Source: Beverwykella pulmonaria (Eukaryota > Ascomycota > Dothideomycetes > Pleosporales > Melanommataceae). Taken from it: 64,000 nucleotides of DNA. The stretch covers positions 190,914 through 254,913 of the forward strand of contig BCHH01000015.1 of NCBI GenBank assembly GCA_001599595.1, given 5' to 3'. Numbering within the stretch: the stretch's first letter is position 1; each line of letters begins with the position of its first letter. The notes beneath the pieces were generated by a model. It did no database searches, was not told the DNA's origin, and saw only the letters and a program-made list of their open reading frames with translations. Position numbers and translations under genes: made by a program. This document shows positions 1 to 12,384 of the stretch, piece after piece.

Positions 1-742
1 TCACTCCACCAACACGCGCACTCGCTCCTTCGGCATTACTGTGCATTACTCAGGGATAGCCAGCGGCCTAAGAGCATCCGGAATACTCGTTACCATACAG
101 CAAGAAAATGGTTCTGTGCCTGGCGCTTCAGGTTTGAGACGCTCCTCATACGTCTAGCACACATCGCATAGCCGCACCCCTCGCTGCACCCCCTCGACAA
201 TTGACCGCCACGGCTCACCCTCGTTGAGGTCTGGTGCCGATTCCACTCTGCCTGTGTTCGATCGTATTCGGAACCTGCCAACTGTCATCCGCCTTATTAT
301 CCTTCTGGTATACCGTAAAACTACCGGGGCACTGGTTTGAGCCACGCCGTTCCGTGCAGGCCTGTCGGTTTCATCACAGCGCGTCGCTCCACCCGTGAGA
401 GCACGGCTCCTCCAAGATCCACCTGATCTGCGCCATAGCCAACTCGACGTTTACTTTCTAATAACCCTTGGTTCCCTTGGTTCTTCGCTTGGGTCGCATC
501 TCTACCTCCGCTCCCTCCACCACTCCCTCCACCGTCCTCCGACACCGACACTCTTTACTTCACTTCGTTATCTGGCTGGCCGGGTTGAACTTGTACTGGA
601 CTCCCTCCTTTCCGGTCGACGTTCGCATTATTCCCACGTACATTCTTTAATTGTCGCTGTAATACCCGTTGATGCTTCGCGTTTGGATATTGGTGTAGAG
701 GCCCTTTATTACTACCAATCGACCACATAGGCCACCATCACC
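1..742. promoter_or_regulatory. Upstream region of noxA; no gene seen
   Basis: This stretch holds short overlapping open frames on both strands, none with recognisable protein character. It probably contains the promoter and 5' UTR of the NADPH oxidase gene that starts at 743. The start codon there has a good fungal context (CACCATGG). Confidence 0.5.
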
Positions 743-2540
743 ATGGCAGGCAAATGGGCGCAGTATTTCACATTGAAGAAGTGCATCTTCTACTTCTTCT
801 TCTGGGGCTTCCATTGGGCTTTATTCGCGATTGGATGGTAAGAACGGTACCAGGCTTTTGTTCGCTTGAACATCCGCGCTGACATAGACACAGGTGGAAA
901 CAGGCCAACGAGTCGCGTCTCGCGGCACTCAATGGCTTGCAGTTCTCTGTCTGGATTTCTCGAGGTGCCGGTCTAGTGTTATCCGTGGACACCATGGTCA
1001 TTGTTATGCCCATGTGCAGGAACATCCTACGAGTCATCCGACCAAAGGTTAGATGGCTTCCTCTCGACGAGTCCATGTGGTTCCACCGGCAAGTCGCCTA
1101 CGGCATGCTTTTGTTCACCATCATACACACCGGTGCGCATTATGTCAAGTACGTCAGAACTCCCGGCAACAAGCACATGCACAAGCTAACTTTAAAACAG
1201 CTTCTACAATGTAGAGAAGACACAAGTCCGTCCTGAAATCGCGCTCCAGATTCACTACCAACAGGCCGGTGGCATCACCGGACACATTATGCTCCTCTGC
1301 ATGCTGCTCATCTACACAACCGCCCACCACAGGATCCGACAACAGTCATTCGAGACCTTCTGGTACACTCACCACCTTTTCATCCCGTTTCTCCTTGGAA
1401 TGTACACCCACGCCTCCAACTGCTTCGTCCGCGATACCGCGAAACCTTTCTCACCCTTCGCTGGAGCGAATTTCTGGAACCACTGTATCGGTTACGAAGG
1501 CTGGCGTTGGGAACTTGTTGGTGGTGGCCTGTACCTCGCTGACCGTCTGTACCGCGAGATTCGTTGCAGACGTCAGACACAGATCGTCAAAGTCGTTCGT
1601 CATCCATATGGTGAGTCCTGTTGTCAAGAGCGTATGCCATACCAAAGCTAACAGATCAGATGCCGTTGAGATTCAATTTACCAAGCCCAGCATGAAGTAC
1701 AAGCCCGGACAATGGCTCTTCCTGAACTGCCCGGAAGTCAGCTACTACCAGTGGCATCCGTTTACCATCACCTCGTGCCCGAATGACCCGTACATTTCCG
1801 TCCATGTCCGACAGGTCGGAGACTTCACCCGCGCTCTCGCTGATGCTCTAGGGGCTGGTCAATCGCAGTCCAAGATGTACGACGAGCTAGACCCTATGGG
1901 TATGTACGAAATCGCTCTGCAGCACGGCCAGAAGATGCCCGCACTTCGCATTGACGGACCCTATGGAGCGCCCGCCGAAGACGTCTTCGAGAACGAAATC
2001 GCCGTCCTCATCGGTACCGGAATTGGCGTCACACCCTGGGCATCTATCCTGAAGTCAATTTACCACCTCCGCATGAGCCCCAACCCGCCCAAGCGTCTCC
2101 GTCGTGTCGAATTCATCTGGGCGTGCAGAGACACCAGCTCCTTTGAATGGTTCCAGACGCTGCTCTCCTCCCTTGAAGCACAGTCCCTGGGTGGCGGAGA
2201 CGGTGACCAGTTCCTCCGTATCCACACATATCTCACGCAGAAAATCGATGTCAACACCGCGCAGAACATCGTTCTGAACTCGGTCGGAACGGACAAAGAT
2301 CCGCTCACAGAGCTCAAGTCGAGAACGAACTTTGGACGTCCCGATTTCCCGCGTCTTCTCTGCGGCATGCGTGACGGCATCATCGACCGCACGTATATGA
2401 GCGGACTCGAGAGCACGCTAAGAACCGATGTCGGTGTGTATTTCTGCGGACCTAACGCAGCGGCTCGCAGCATCAAGCAGGCGTGCAAAGAGGCGACGTG
2501 CCAGGAAGTCAACTTCAAGTTCTGGAAGGAGCATTTCTAG
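743..2540 (+). CDS. noxA: NADPH oxidase NoxA (Nox1), superoxide-generating flavocytochrome
   Basis: The enzyme transfers electrons from cytosolic NADPH through FAD and two hemes to O2, making superoxide. In filamentous ascomycetes NoxA serves sexual development, hyphal fusion and, in pathogens, infection structures. Exons read as 743-837, 894-1148, 1201-1610 and 1660-2540. They join in frame to 546 residues, the usual NoxA length. The N-terminal half is a ferric-reductase-type membrane region with heme-ligand histidines in WFHRQVAY, IIHTGAHY and FWYTHHLF. The FAD-binding motif HPFTITSCP and the NADPH-binding motif GTGIGVTPW follow. The end, CGPNAAARSIKQAC to a final EHF, is typical of the family. 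Intron ends fix the reading through GWWKQAN, HYVNFYN and HPYDAVE. There are no EF-hands, which argues against NoxC. Identity is secure. In other fungi NoxA depends on NoxR, Rac and NoxD, none of which is encoded here. Confidence 0.97.
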
Positions 2541-5500
2541 ACCTGGCTCTCTCGAAAGATCTGGGTGGAAATTAAAGCGATCAACTATTGTATGGAGTAG
2601 AGTCATTGGAGTTGGGTAAAGTGCATGTGGGGGTTATTGTTGCAGCCGAGCTGTGGTCATCCCGTCGGCGGGCACGAAGCGAGTCCATATTGACTTTCTT
2701 TCTTAAATTCAATTATCTGAATTATCCTTGGTGTGGGCGTTGCATGGCATCCTTGCTTTGAAATGTATTTCTTCGGGTTGTTTAAGACTATAGCTATATT
2801 GGATGAAAAGATACCTTACCTGTCCGCATAGTTCTCTTTTAGAACCTGGCAGTCTTTTGAACAAGCGCTTTTCGGTCAACTTTTAGCTTGTGTGTAATGC
2901 TTATCGGGCATGTTCATCTCACTCGTCCAAGATCCCGCCCGCACACTGTACATAACTCTTTTCCTTTTTCCGTCCCCAGGAACCCACTTCCCCGTACATT
3001 ACACAACTTGCCAAGTCCCCGGTGACACCTGCCACGTCCATTGCAGCCCGTCAAATACCACAAATTCAAATCACCATCCCGAGACCGAGCGGCGGGTCTG
3101 TTGCTTTTTCGGGACACAAGTTCAAACTTGGGCATGCTAACACCTCTTGCCGGTCCCGAAACTTTACATATTGGGACATTTGGAATCTAGCTTGGCGGGG
3201 TACATTCGAGATTGTGCCTGAGTTTGAGACCGGGGATTAGGAGAAGGTGAGACTGAGGCTGCTTGGCACCTGAAAAACGAGGTGGCGTGAGTGTCTACCG
3301 AGGTCAGGTGGCATGAATGAGTAGGTAGGATGGCTGGAGATGGGAAGAGAATGGGCCTGTTGGCTGTTTGTTGGTGGTGAGTAGGTGGCGTGGTTATGGT
3401 GTTTTCTCTATATCCATCTTATTCTTCGCATGATAGTCTCATTATACTTTTTACAAACTGTGTTACAGACTTCTATCGGCAACAGGATTTGCCTTCAACC
3501 AGGAAATTCTGAACTTTTATCAAGTCCAGCTGGAAGAAGTTGGTAGTGCAAATGTTGTTGATTTTTTTTCGTCTTTGTTCTGCGTAAGTGTCCTACAAAT
3601 TTACTGAAAATCTTTCTCAAACTCTCTCAGACCTTATCCTTAGACCTAATTAATTACTTGAGGTCTGAAGAAGGGTGTGGAAGTATGAGGACCCATTAAA
3701 CCATCTACTCTATTCCACTCTACTCATACGCGCGCGCATATTCCTCAACACACCTTAGGATTTTTCAGACGCCCAATTACACAAACACTTGCTCATCTAC
3801 ACAATGTATTGGAAGATTCGTCTGACTTCATATCCTTTCGTCGGCTCCAGTCGTTGAGGTGAACAGGCGACAATGCATTTCAACGGCACAGCACCGATCC
3901 ACCAACACCAACCCTCCCAACTACGCCCTCCCTTCCCGCTCGCCGTTTGCATTCCCTTCGGCCCGTCTATGCATTCGCTTGTAGTACTCACTGCACGAAA
4001 GCGGCGAGAAATACCAACTGGGGGCGGGTGCTAGGGGTCGGGGCCGGGGCGTCTTATTTGCATGTGCATACGGCGGAGGTCTTGCATAGGTGGTTGTGAG
4101 CGAAAACCAATGGTTTTAAATATAGTGCTATGCATATAGTGTGGTCGTACATAAGCAAATGTATCGTAGATGAGGTGTAGAAGTGTGGCACAGCAGATGC
4201 ATTATCATATACGACGTCACACTAGATAAGCGACTTTGAGCATGGATAGTAGCATCTAGAATTATTCCTAAATGTCTGCTCGTTTGGAGTCTTGGTTTGG
4301 TAGTGATTCAGTGTGGTGCTAAAATTAGAGCGATATATTGGTTCGACAAGAATAAGTTAAAGAGAGAAAGGAAGAATAAAACTACTTTGCCGCTACGCAA
4401 CTACCAATTGAAACTTGCGGGAACGGAATGCTACCGTACCAATAGAGATGGTTATGTATATGTCTCAGAGTGAGAAAGATGACATGTTAGCGATGTTTGG
4501 CGGCTACCGAATCAATTCTTGGCCCCCAGTGTAAATAATACGATGGAACCTACACAGGTCAGCGCCTGTGTCAGGCGGATGCAAATCCCCAATCTACAAT
4601 TACCTATCTCAAAATTCGCATGGTAACTTAAAAAAAGAAAAAGCATAGACAATTAGGTGATTCTACGCTTGCTCGAAGTGCTTCGTTGTCGAATTTTCAA
4701 TCGAGTTCAAATATACGACGTAACCTTCATTTCACCTGATTGTACTCGATCCCACCATATACATCTTTCCACAAGATATATTAAACTCGTTTACCACTAG
4801 TTATCTTCCGCCTCTCCTTCCCCCCTCATAAATTTAGAACACATGCACTATTGTTGGCACGTTCGCGTCCTTGCCCAACCATCGCTCAACCCTAAACCAG
4901 ACTTCTATCTTACTCCAACGATACATTTCCACATTCCTCATAATCACGGGTTTGTTTCAAAACGATTCGCCCCAATGACTGGCTATCCGGCGTTCGTCGT
5001 TTGATCTCATGGCTTGGGTTGGGGGCCTAGCGGTTATACAAGGCTGAGCCTCCACATCCAGACCATTCAGAGTCTTCTACTTACCCATGTGAACTACTTC
5101 TGGGCTAAAATCCTTTCGTTCCTTCCCTAATAACGACAAGCTTGCCACTTTTATCGCGATTGAAACACGACGTCCATCCAAAATGATGTTATTGGTGCGT
5201 GACGTGGAGTCTTTGTTTCTGACGACGCGAGATGGTGTCATTTGTTTCCCCGAGACCTATGCCACTCAGTGGCTGATGGAGTTTGAGATTTTTGGCAAGT
5301 ATGTGAAGACTGAATGAAACCTGGCGTTTAGGAAGAATGGAAGCGCTGGGATTTGAGAAGACACTAACTTTCAGGATTGTGTCTCGGGATTGGGAGGGGC
5401 CGCAAAGTAATTTCATGCTCTGACGTGGGCCATGAGGATGGTGGGATTTGGATAGAAGGAAGTGATTAGTTAGACAAATCAGTGCTGTAGATGACGTACA

Positions 5501-5937
5501 CAGCGTCCAGGTGGCCAATAGAAATACGCAACATGCATGTACTGCATGGTCTCATGTCTAAGGAGAATAGCTAGTGTGTCGAGAATATTTTGGTAGAGGG
5601 AAGAGGAGCGGCTTTGCCCTACTATGCCCTCCTGTAACTGCCAGCAAGATCTTTACGCCCAAGTATCTGTGAAGGGAAATCGCTACTATTCTTGGCCCTG
5701 TCAACAGGTAGTATATATGAAAGCAAAGGTAAATAGATCTACGCCAACCTGCAGCCGTAGAAGGCATGTACGGACTCTCTAAAAATGATTATTGTCCGAA
5801 TTTCCGATTAACATTTCCAGCAAAGACATCTGAATAAGCTACGGGATTGTATATATTCAATTTCCGAGAAAAGCAATGAGACGATCAAGATCCTTACCAA
5901 ACGTTCTCTCTGCTACATATATCCAAAGGGTCCATAC
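2541..5937. other. Long intergenic region, no supported gene
   Basis: About 3.4 kb between noxA and the end of the P450 gene. Short open frames occur on both strands but none shows a family motif, convincing codon bias or splice-linked continuation. The stretch is AT-richer than the flanking genes, especially from 4.1 to 5.9 kb. I saw no tRNA, long repeat or transposon end. It probably contains the 3' regions of both neighbours plus unassigned spacer, and could hide a non-coding RNA or a decayed element. Confidence 0.5.
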
Positions 5938-7853
5938 CTAGTATTTGATATTCTCCAACTCCTTAGCATCACTCTCTTCCCATGGATACTGTATTTCAGC
6001 CGCCCTGATCAACTCTTCATGCACCTTCGATCTCGGCGTAATCATCGCCTGATACGGAACCGGGTGACTAATTGTGCCAGGCTCAAACCGAATCTCCGGC
6101 TCCATCACTTTACCATTCTCAACGAGCTTCTCGATGTTGAACACTGCGAGGGATTGAGCGATAGTGATAAAGACTGCGTTATCAGCGACGTAGCGGCCAG
6201 GACAGATGCGGCGGCCGTAGCCGAAGATGAAGTTACGTGGGTCAGGTTCGGGCTTGTGGTTAGGACTTTCGAGGAACCGTTCGGGTCGGAAGGCCATAGG
6301 GTTGGGGTAGACGGCCGGGTCGTGGGTGAACCACCTAGGTTTCTTTCAGTAACTGGGTGGTGCGAGCGTTTTCATTGCACGTACCAAGTATTGGGCAACA
6401 GAATAGCACCTTTGGGGATTCTGTATCCGCGACAGACATCCTCTGCACTGCTAGTGTGGGGTAGACCCATGGGCAGAACGGGGTGCCAGCGATGCGTCTC
6501 CTTCATCACTGCCACAATGTAGGGTAGATTATCACGGTCTGCGCTAACAGGAAGTCGGCCGGTCCCAATGACACGGTCTAGTTCCTCTTGAGCTTTCTTC
6601 TGCACGTCTGGGAACACAACCATGGCTAAGAAAAAGGTCATCAACGAGGAAACAGTCTAGAAGGTGATAAGCAAAAACCCTCACAACAAATTAGTGTAGA
6701 TAACTCACTGTGTCGGCTCCGCCTAGGAATAATGAGAGGGCAGACCACTTGTGTATCAACTCCATGTCTGCATCAGTCCCGATATTCTCAATAGCCTGAG
6801 ACAGAAAACTTGTCTTATGTCTCTTCTCACGCATTTGTGCCTTGACGAACTCGTACGGCCGCTCAACACATTGCCGTAAAGTACCAGCCATGCGACGGCC
6901 GGTGCCCTTGAATCCGGAACCGGGACACCCTTCTGGGAGATATCTCACTTCCTGTTGTTAGACGTTTCGTATAGAGCTGCTTGTGAACGCTTACAGAAAG
7001 GAAGAATATCCACAATCCACCTGCCAGGAATTGTAGCTTCAGCGAAATACTCCATGGTCTTTGCTCCCAAGTCGACGAAAGGGTCTCTGCCGCGAGTTTC
7101 AGCTGTGTACCCGTATATGATCTTTAAAATCACGCTGCCGGCCTCTCTGTGCGTGTAGTAGTTAGAAGAAATGACTGGTGGCAAAGGTCATGTGCAGAGA
7201 ACTTACGTCCGAATATGATTAAAAAGCTCATTCGGGGATCTCAAAACATTGAGCAAAAAGTGCGCAGATTCAGCCTCCTGGGCCCGATCGAACATGGCGA
7301 GGGAAACATTTGTGCTGGCAACCTTGGTAACATTCTTGCGATGGACCTTCCATGTATCATTGTACGGGCTCATAGCAGTTGCATGTTGGAATCCAACGCT
7401 AGGTGCTTCGTTAGCCTTTCTGGCGAGTAGCTGAGGCTGGCTTTAAGTTTACATTTCACCACTGAAGATCTGCCTCGGCCGCGAGGAGTGAATGGCTGAC
7501 CGGTCTCTCATGAGCTCAAAGACGATTTGAGGGTCATTGATAATGACTATAGTCTGCCCGAAGACTGTGACTGAGCTAATCGGGCCTAGAATTCGCACAC
7601 GGCGTGTCTTCAGATCCCGAGGTCAAATATGGTGAGGAGAATACCCACCATAGAGCTCCTTATGTTTAAGCCAGTGATGCCATTCGAGTGTGTCGGGCTT
7701 GGGCATATCATTGACGTTACCGAGGATTGGAAGGCCCTTGGGCCCTGGAGGCAATGGTGGGCCATTCCCTTTCCCCTGTACCAGGCGATTGATCACATAC
7801 AGAGCGACGAGACCCAAGAAGATGGTGAGAGTGGTAGACAATTCAATAGCCAT
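5938..7853 (-). CDS. Cytochrome P450 monooxygenase, seven exons
   Basis: A heme-thiolate monooxygenase with an N-terminal membrane anchor, expected in the ER. Exons (transcript order) are 7853-7649, 7585-7453, 7419-7207, 7146-6995, 6947-6709, 6656-6385 and 6334-5938, giving 536 residues. Visible landmarks are the anchor followed by the proline hinge PPLPPGPKGLP, the I-helix GGADTT, the K-helix ExxR in KETHRW (about residue 367), the PERF segment, and the heme loop FGYGRRICPGR with Cys near 449. All key residues are intact. Intron 4 appears to use an AAG acceptor, needed to join ILPF to LRYLPEG. It resembles fungal class II P450s often annotated as O-methylsterigmatocystin oxidoreductase-like, but no polyketide or other cluster genes lie nearby, so the substrate is unknown. 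Confidence 0.93.
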
Positions 7854-8054
7854 GTTGACTTGTAGTCGTAATAAGAGACTTAGCGGACGTGGCAGAGAAG
7901 CTTCCAAGTTTTGATTACGCAAGCTTTTACCACGTGCCTGCATTTCTTATCGGCATGAGGTTCAGGGATTTTAACAACAGGGATTGTATTAAGCGTGGAG
8001 CGGATACGAGAGAGTACTATCACATCCATACCCCGTTGCAGCATATCTCTTTGC

Positions 8055-9824
8055 TCACTTATTCCTCGCTATAGACACTACATTCCGCAGCGTACCGAAG
8101 GGCAAGACATCGGCGATCCTTTTCTTGCTCGCAAATAGCATCACAAATCTATCCAGACCGCATCCCCACCCACCAGTCGGAGGCATACCCCACTCCAACG
8201 CTTCCAGATAGCTTTCGTCGATTACGCCTTGGCCTTCGGGGTGAAACTCGACTTGCTGCATGAACTTTCTTCGTTGTTCGAAAGGAGAATTCTCTTCCTC
8301 ATAAGCGTTTATGTACTCGCGGCTATTGATGAAGAGTTCGACACGCAAAGCAACTCTTTGACCAGTGGTATTATCTACATATGATTTTGAGAGAGGCGAG
8401 AGTGCTTCTGGGTGTTGTGTTATGAATGTTGGGTTCTTGCAGAGTGGCTCGATGTACTCTTCAGCCAGGGTATCGAGAAGGCGCGGAAGAGTGGGGTTGG
8501 GCGGGATTGGGATTTCGAGATCTTCGAACATGGTAAGGAGCTCCGTAACAGCACTCTCAGAAGCAAGGTCGGGTAGTCTGCGACCACTAGCCTTTTCAAT
8601 CGTTGGAATAAAAGGGAGCTGCGCGAAGGGAGAGGCGAAGCTGACGTCTGTTGGTGGACCGAGTGACGGGAAATGCGTCGGCCTGAGCGCTTCGGTTGCA
8701 GCATGAAGGCCTTGGATGAGCTTCTCTGTCCTTTCAATTAACGAAGGAAGAGTAGCACCCACTTCGTAGAATTCGCAGATGGAGAATTCTGGGTTGTGGG
8801 TATTGTCAACGCCTTCGTTTCGAAAGACTCGACCAATCTCGAATATCTTATCCTGCCCGCCGACGACTAATCGCTTGAGATTTAGCTCCGGGGCTATTCT
8901 GAGCCTCACAGGCATGTTCGATAGCTCATTAGCAACGGTTTCAAAGGGTCGAGCAATTGCACCTCCTGCACCAACGTCAAAGATAGGTGTTTCCACTTCC
9001 AAGAACCCACTTTTGCGGAATGAGCCCCTGATGTAGTCGTATATCAGCGCTCGGAGCCTGAGAATTTCAGCCGGTTCCTCGTTTGTGAGTTGATGAACAT
9101 GAGGTCGTCGTGCCAGTGTCTCGGCATTTTCGACTTTTTCTGGGAGATGGTGTAGGCAGGGTGCTAATATTTTGGGGATCTCGGTCACGAGCACGGAGAG
9201 TTGGCCCGTGGAGGTTCTCGTAGGGTTTCCTGTCACAGCTTGTACGTGTTAACAGGGTTTGAGTATGAGGCACGGAAGTATCTCTTACACACCCAGTCGC
9301 CATTTCGGACGACCTTCTGAAAGCTCTTGAAGTTTTCTTCTTGAGCGTTATCCCCAGCAAGCTTCTTCAGCTCAACCATAGCTTGAAGCCTCTGACCATC
9401 CCGCTCGATGTCAAGAAACATCAACTTGGAGCCAAGCAGACGTACGGATCGGACCCTGCCTGCCATGATCAGCTTCGTGTTGGGCAAGATTGTATATTGC
9501 GGGCGTACCGAAGACCAAGACAAGGTCGGATTTCGTTTCCTGTATCCCATCATATTTGGCGTGAAATTTGCGGACCGACAGAGCCTCGACACCAGTGTGA
9601 TGTTCTAGCCGTGGATGGTAGTCATTCAACGGCTTCATCTTCCGCAGCTGATCCAGCCGCTTCTGTTTCTCGACATCGCGAGGCCCCGTGAACACATCAC
9701 TTGCTAAAGTCTGGGCGAATCTTCGTTGTATTGAGCGGTATATGCGGGCATGTTCGGGCCTCGCGACGGGATGGAAGCCTCGGTGTAGGCAAGGACGGAG
9801 GAATTGAAGCGGGTTCCTGCTCAT
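8055..9824 (-). CDS. MSK1: Lysyl-tRNA synthetase, mitochondrial, class II
   Basis: Charges mitochondrial tRNA-Lys. Exons are 9824-9509, 9459-9289 and 9238-8055, giving 556 residues, close to yeast Msk1. The N-terminus is basic and lacks acidic residues for the first 20 or so positions, as expected of a mitochondrial presequence. An OB-fold anticodon-binding domain follows (GRVRSVRLLGSKLMF, then WVSVTGNP across the second intron). The class II core shows motif 2 (FRNEGVDNTHNPEF, CEFYE) and motif 3 (GCGLDRFVMLF, followed by DVLPFGTLRN), diagnostic of LysRS over AspRS and AsnRS. The second intron uses an AAG acceptor; the CAG eight bases downstream would create a stop. The gene lies only about 200 bp downstream of the P450 start, on the same strand. 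Confidence 0.94.
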
Positions 9825-10838
9825 GCTTGTATAATCAGCGCAAGCACATTTCGCAGATCCAGAGAGATTCGTGGTTAGAGAGGGTGTCAGATATGTGCAA
9901 TAATGGTTTTGAAATCAACCGCCCGGAAGCGTCATTCGCAACGGTTCTTGAGTTGATCATCATGAAAAGCTGTGCTAGTTCGTCTGAACAGAACAGAGGA
10001 GAGACCTGTAGGAGAGCTTCCACTTGGAGCTCTGTTCCGTCTCGCCGTGGCCAGCAGTAGAGAAAGAAAAGAGATGTATGAACATACCTGGCTGATGCAC
10101 AGCTCGCCTCCAATTGAGATAATTTTGGCGCTGCTGTCCTACTTCGCACCTCTGCTTCACCTTCACTAGCAAATCTTCTGCCGGATCGCTGCGTTGGCCC
10201 GAGAGCAGTCACGTGCACGTTAGCGTGCCAAGCCTAGCACGCATACATAAACTTCGACGGCCTGCCGTCCTCTTCCTCCTTCTTCTTTTCTTTCTCATAC
10301 TTACCTTGTTGGGGTTTCTGAGATCATGCATTCAGCTAACCTATTAAGATTAGCTGCATCGCACAGCGCGGACTAGTCTTAATATGAATCTCCTTCGGGG
10401 GCTTCACTGGCACAATTTTTGCTGGTCTACCGTTTTGGAATATCTTTTCATTGATCCATCGCACTTGTGCATGAATTGAGGAAGCGAATTTGAATTTTTG
10501 TTTTTGAGATTTGACTTCTCGCTGCGCCTCCGTAAATTGCGATCACCGTGTTCTTCATAGGCGACAAATTTTCAATAGGTTTGCTAGCTTGCCAGACGTT
10601 TGAGGAAGAGTTTGTCAGCTGTTTTATTGTAACATTTTTCTAAACTATAGCTGTGAATTCCTGCAAGCCCATACAGTAACTTTCTCCCTCGCTACCGCCT
10701 ATATTCAATGCCATGTTCCTCCCGTGTGTGTTTGACCCGTTGCCAGTTATCTCCTCTGAGTGCTCAGTGTCCTTGACCCAACAATTGAAGCAGAACTTAC
10801 TGCCACACAGGCTCTTTTACTTTGCCCTTAGTGTCAGC
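9825..10838. other. Upstream region of MSK1 and spacer
   Basis: No supported gene. A strongly pyrimidine-rich tract (about 10,268-10,300) of the kind seen in fungal promoters is present, followed by AT-rich spacer. Open frames on both strands in 9.8-10.2 kb lack any recognisable motif. Confidence 0.4.
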
Positions 10839-11400
10839 TTATGGATTGCTTCTAGCACCTCCCCCATCAGTCTGTCTGTTTGCTGCTGCACATCCCCTCC
10901 TGCTGGTGTCAATCGGAGTGCTGCCGCGACCCTTGCTTCCAGCGCGCGTTCTTTTCAACAACCTTCCCTTTTTAGATTGGCCGGGGGTTTCCATGTCGAA
11001 TGTAGGTTCGATCGCTCTGTGGTCTGATCCATGTTGTGTGTCGTGCAACTTGTATTTATTGATAGTGGTTGTCAACTCTTCTAAAGCGAGGAGGCATTCC
11101 AAATACCAGGTTTCGAAGTTGGTATTTAGAGCGTCGAGTTTCTTCGCCTGTACGTAGCGATCGATAATCGTTCGCTCACGCGTTGATTCTGAAGGAGCAA
11201 GAGCCTTTCTTAGGCTTACGAGAAAATCTCTGAGAGTCTCGTAGTTAACCTTTGAAGGAAATAGGACTTATCGATGTGAGTGATCATATATTCTTCCTTT
11301 GGTATTCTTTCAGTTCTTGATGGTATAGTTTGTTGGATTCAAACCATCTCTGGTTCGGATCGATGTTCGAGGAATTGGTGCCTCCAAAATCAAATGGTGA
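10839..11400 (-). pseudogene. Decayed Gag-like relic of a Ty1/copia-type retrotransposon
   Basis: Two minus-strand pieces in different frames read like fungal copia Gag. Upstream (about 11,397-11,284) is WFESNKLYHQELKEYQRK, ending at a TGA. After a frame change comes a piece starting near 11,249 with NYETLRDFLVSLRKALAP, then RERTIIDRY and NFETWYLECLLALEEL. The order W..(N)KLY..Y, a 'YE.L..L...LAP' motif and a 'TW' segment matches the capsid-like region of copia Gag proteins as I remember them. At least one frameshift and one stop break it, and no protease, integrase or reverse transcriptase follows at lower coordinates. Downstream codons to 10,839 are Arg/Gly-rich and may be out of frame. LTRs were not identified with confidence. 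The assignment rests on pattern memory alone. Confidence 0.45.
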
Positions 11401-12384
11401 GGCTTCTGAAGCTGATCAAGAGCAACAGTGGTTGAGGGATTAATGTATCACCAGGAGTCGCCAGCTAGAGTCTTAATAATGAGGATCTATGCTTGCCAGT
11501 TTCCGGTACCCTTCAGGATCCTTGATTATTTGATGACTGTCGTCATTGTTGAGGTTCGTGGTTCTATCAGGTGTACCAGGTAGCAGTGAAGGGTAATCAG
11601 ATACCTAGAGATTTGAACAAGAATCAGGTAAAACAGCAGTAATGAGGCTGAATAGAAGCCTGAAATGGACGTAGATTAAGGGTATGCGCTAGTTTGAACG
11701 AGCCGGGGTCATAACTGTAAGCAGGAGTGGTATGTTGCGGATGATTGTATTGTGTGTATTATCAGTACTGGAGAATCAGGGATAAACATTAAACATTACC
11801 GGTATCGTATTCTATGTGTCTCGAAGTGTAAGAGTGTCTGATCTCTGATCAGACATGAAGTGTCATTCCTGCCGATAATGCTGAAAAAGATGGGTCAAAA
11901 AAACAGGTGCTCTCTCGTCTGTGGCATGTCGAGTAAGTGTCGAAGGTGATCCCCTTGTCGGCGGTGCTTAGCACCAGCACCATATACGTGAATTCTGCGC
12001 CGGGGCATTTCCCCACGGCGCACTACTATTATTGTAATATGGAAATTTGAAAGTCGTAAGTGTCCTCCTTTTATATAGCGTCCTACACACTCTAATTACT
12101 ACATTTTATAATTAAGAATTACTAATGAATTACTAAGCAATATAGTGTAAAGCCAGAAAAGGGTTAAGGCCAAGAGCAATCCGATGGTCTGTGCTTACGT
12201 GCAGCGGTTCCCGCCACCCCAACCTCCACTCCGCCTTAACTTGTTTCAAGCCTGCCATCTGATTATTGCACCCAACAATTAAACAATTAAACAATGAGAG
12301 GAAACATGTCTGTGTTCGCTTCAAAATCCTCGACTTTTGCGCAATTGCTCTACAGCTTGTCACCCGCTCGAATTATATTCTATA
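11401..12384. other. AT-rich spacer, possibly part of the retroelement relic
   Basis: No coding potential seen. The segment about 11.4-11.9 kb may be the leader or LTR of the Gag relic, read on the minus strand, but no second LTR copy was found to prove it. The last 300 bp are very AT-rich (about 12,050-12,150) and include the upstream region of the gene that starts at 12,385. Confidence 0.35.

Noticed and set aside
395..730. Plus-strand open frame of 111 codons before noxA
   Set aside because: Ends just before the noxA start and has no motif; judged leader sequence. A regulatory upstream frame cannot be excluded.
10713..11157. Two overlapping plus-strand open frames of about 105 codons
   Set aside because: The opposite strand reads like a Gag relic; the plus frames are Ser/Leu/Cys-rich without motif.
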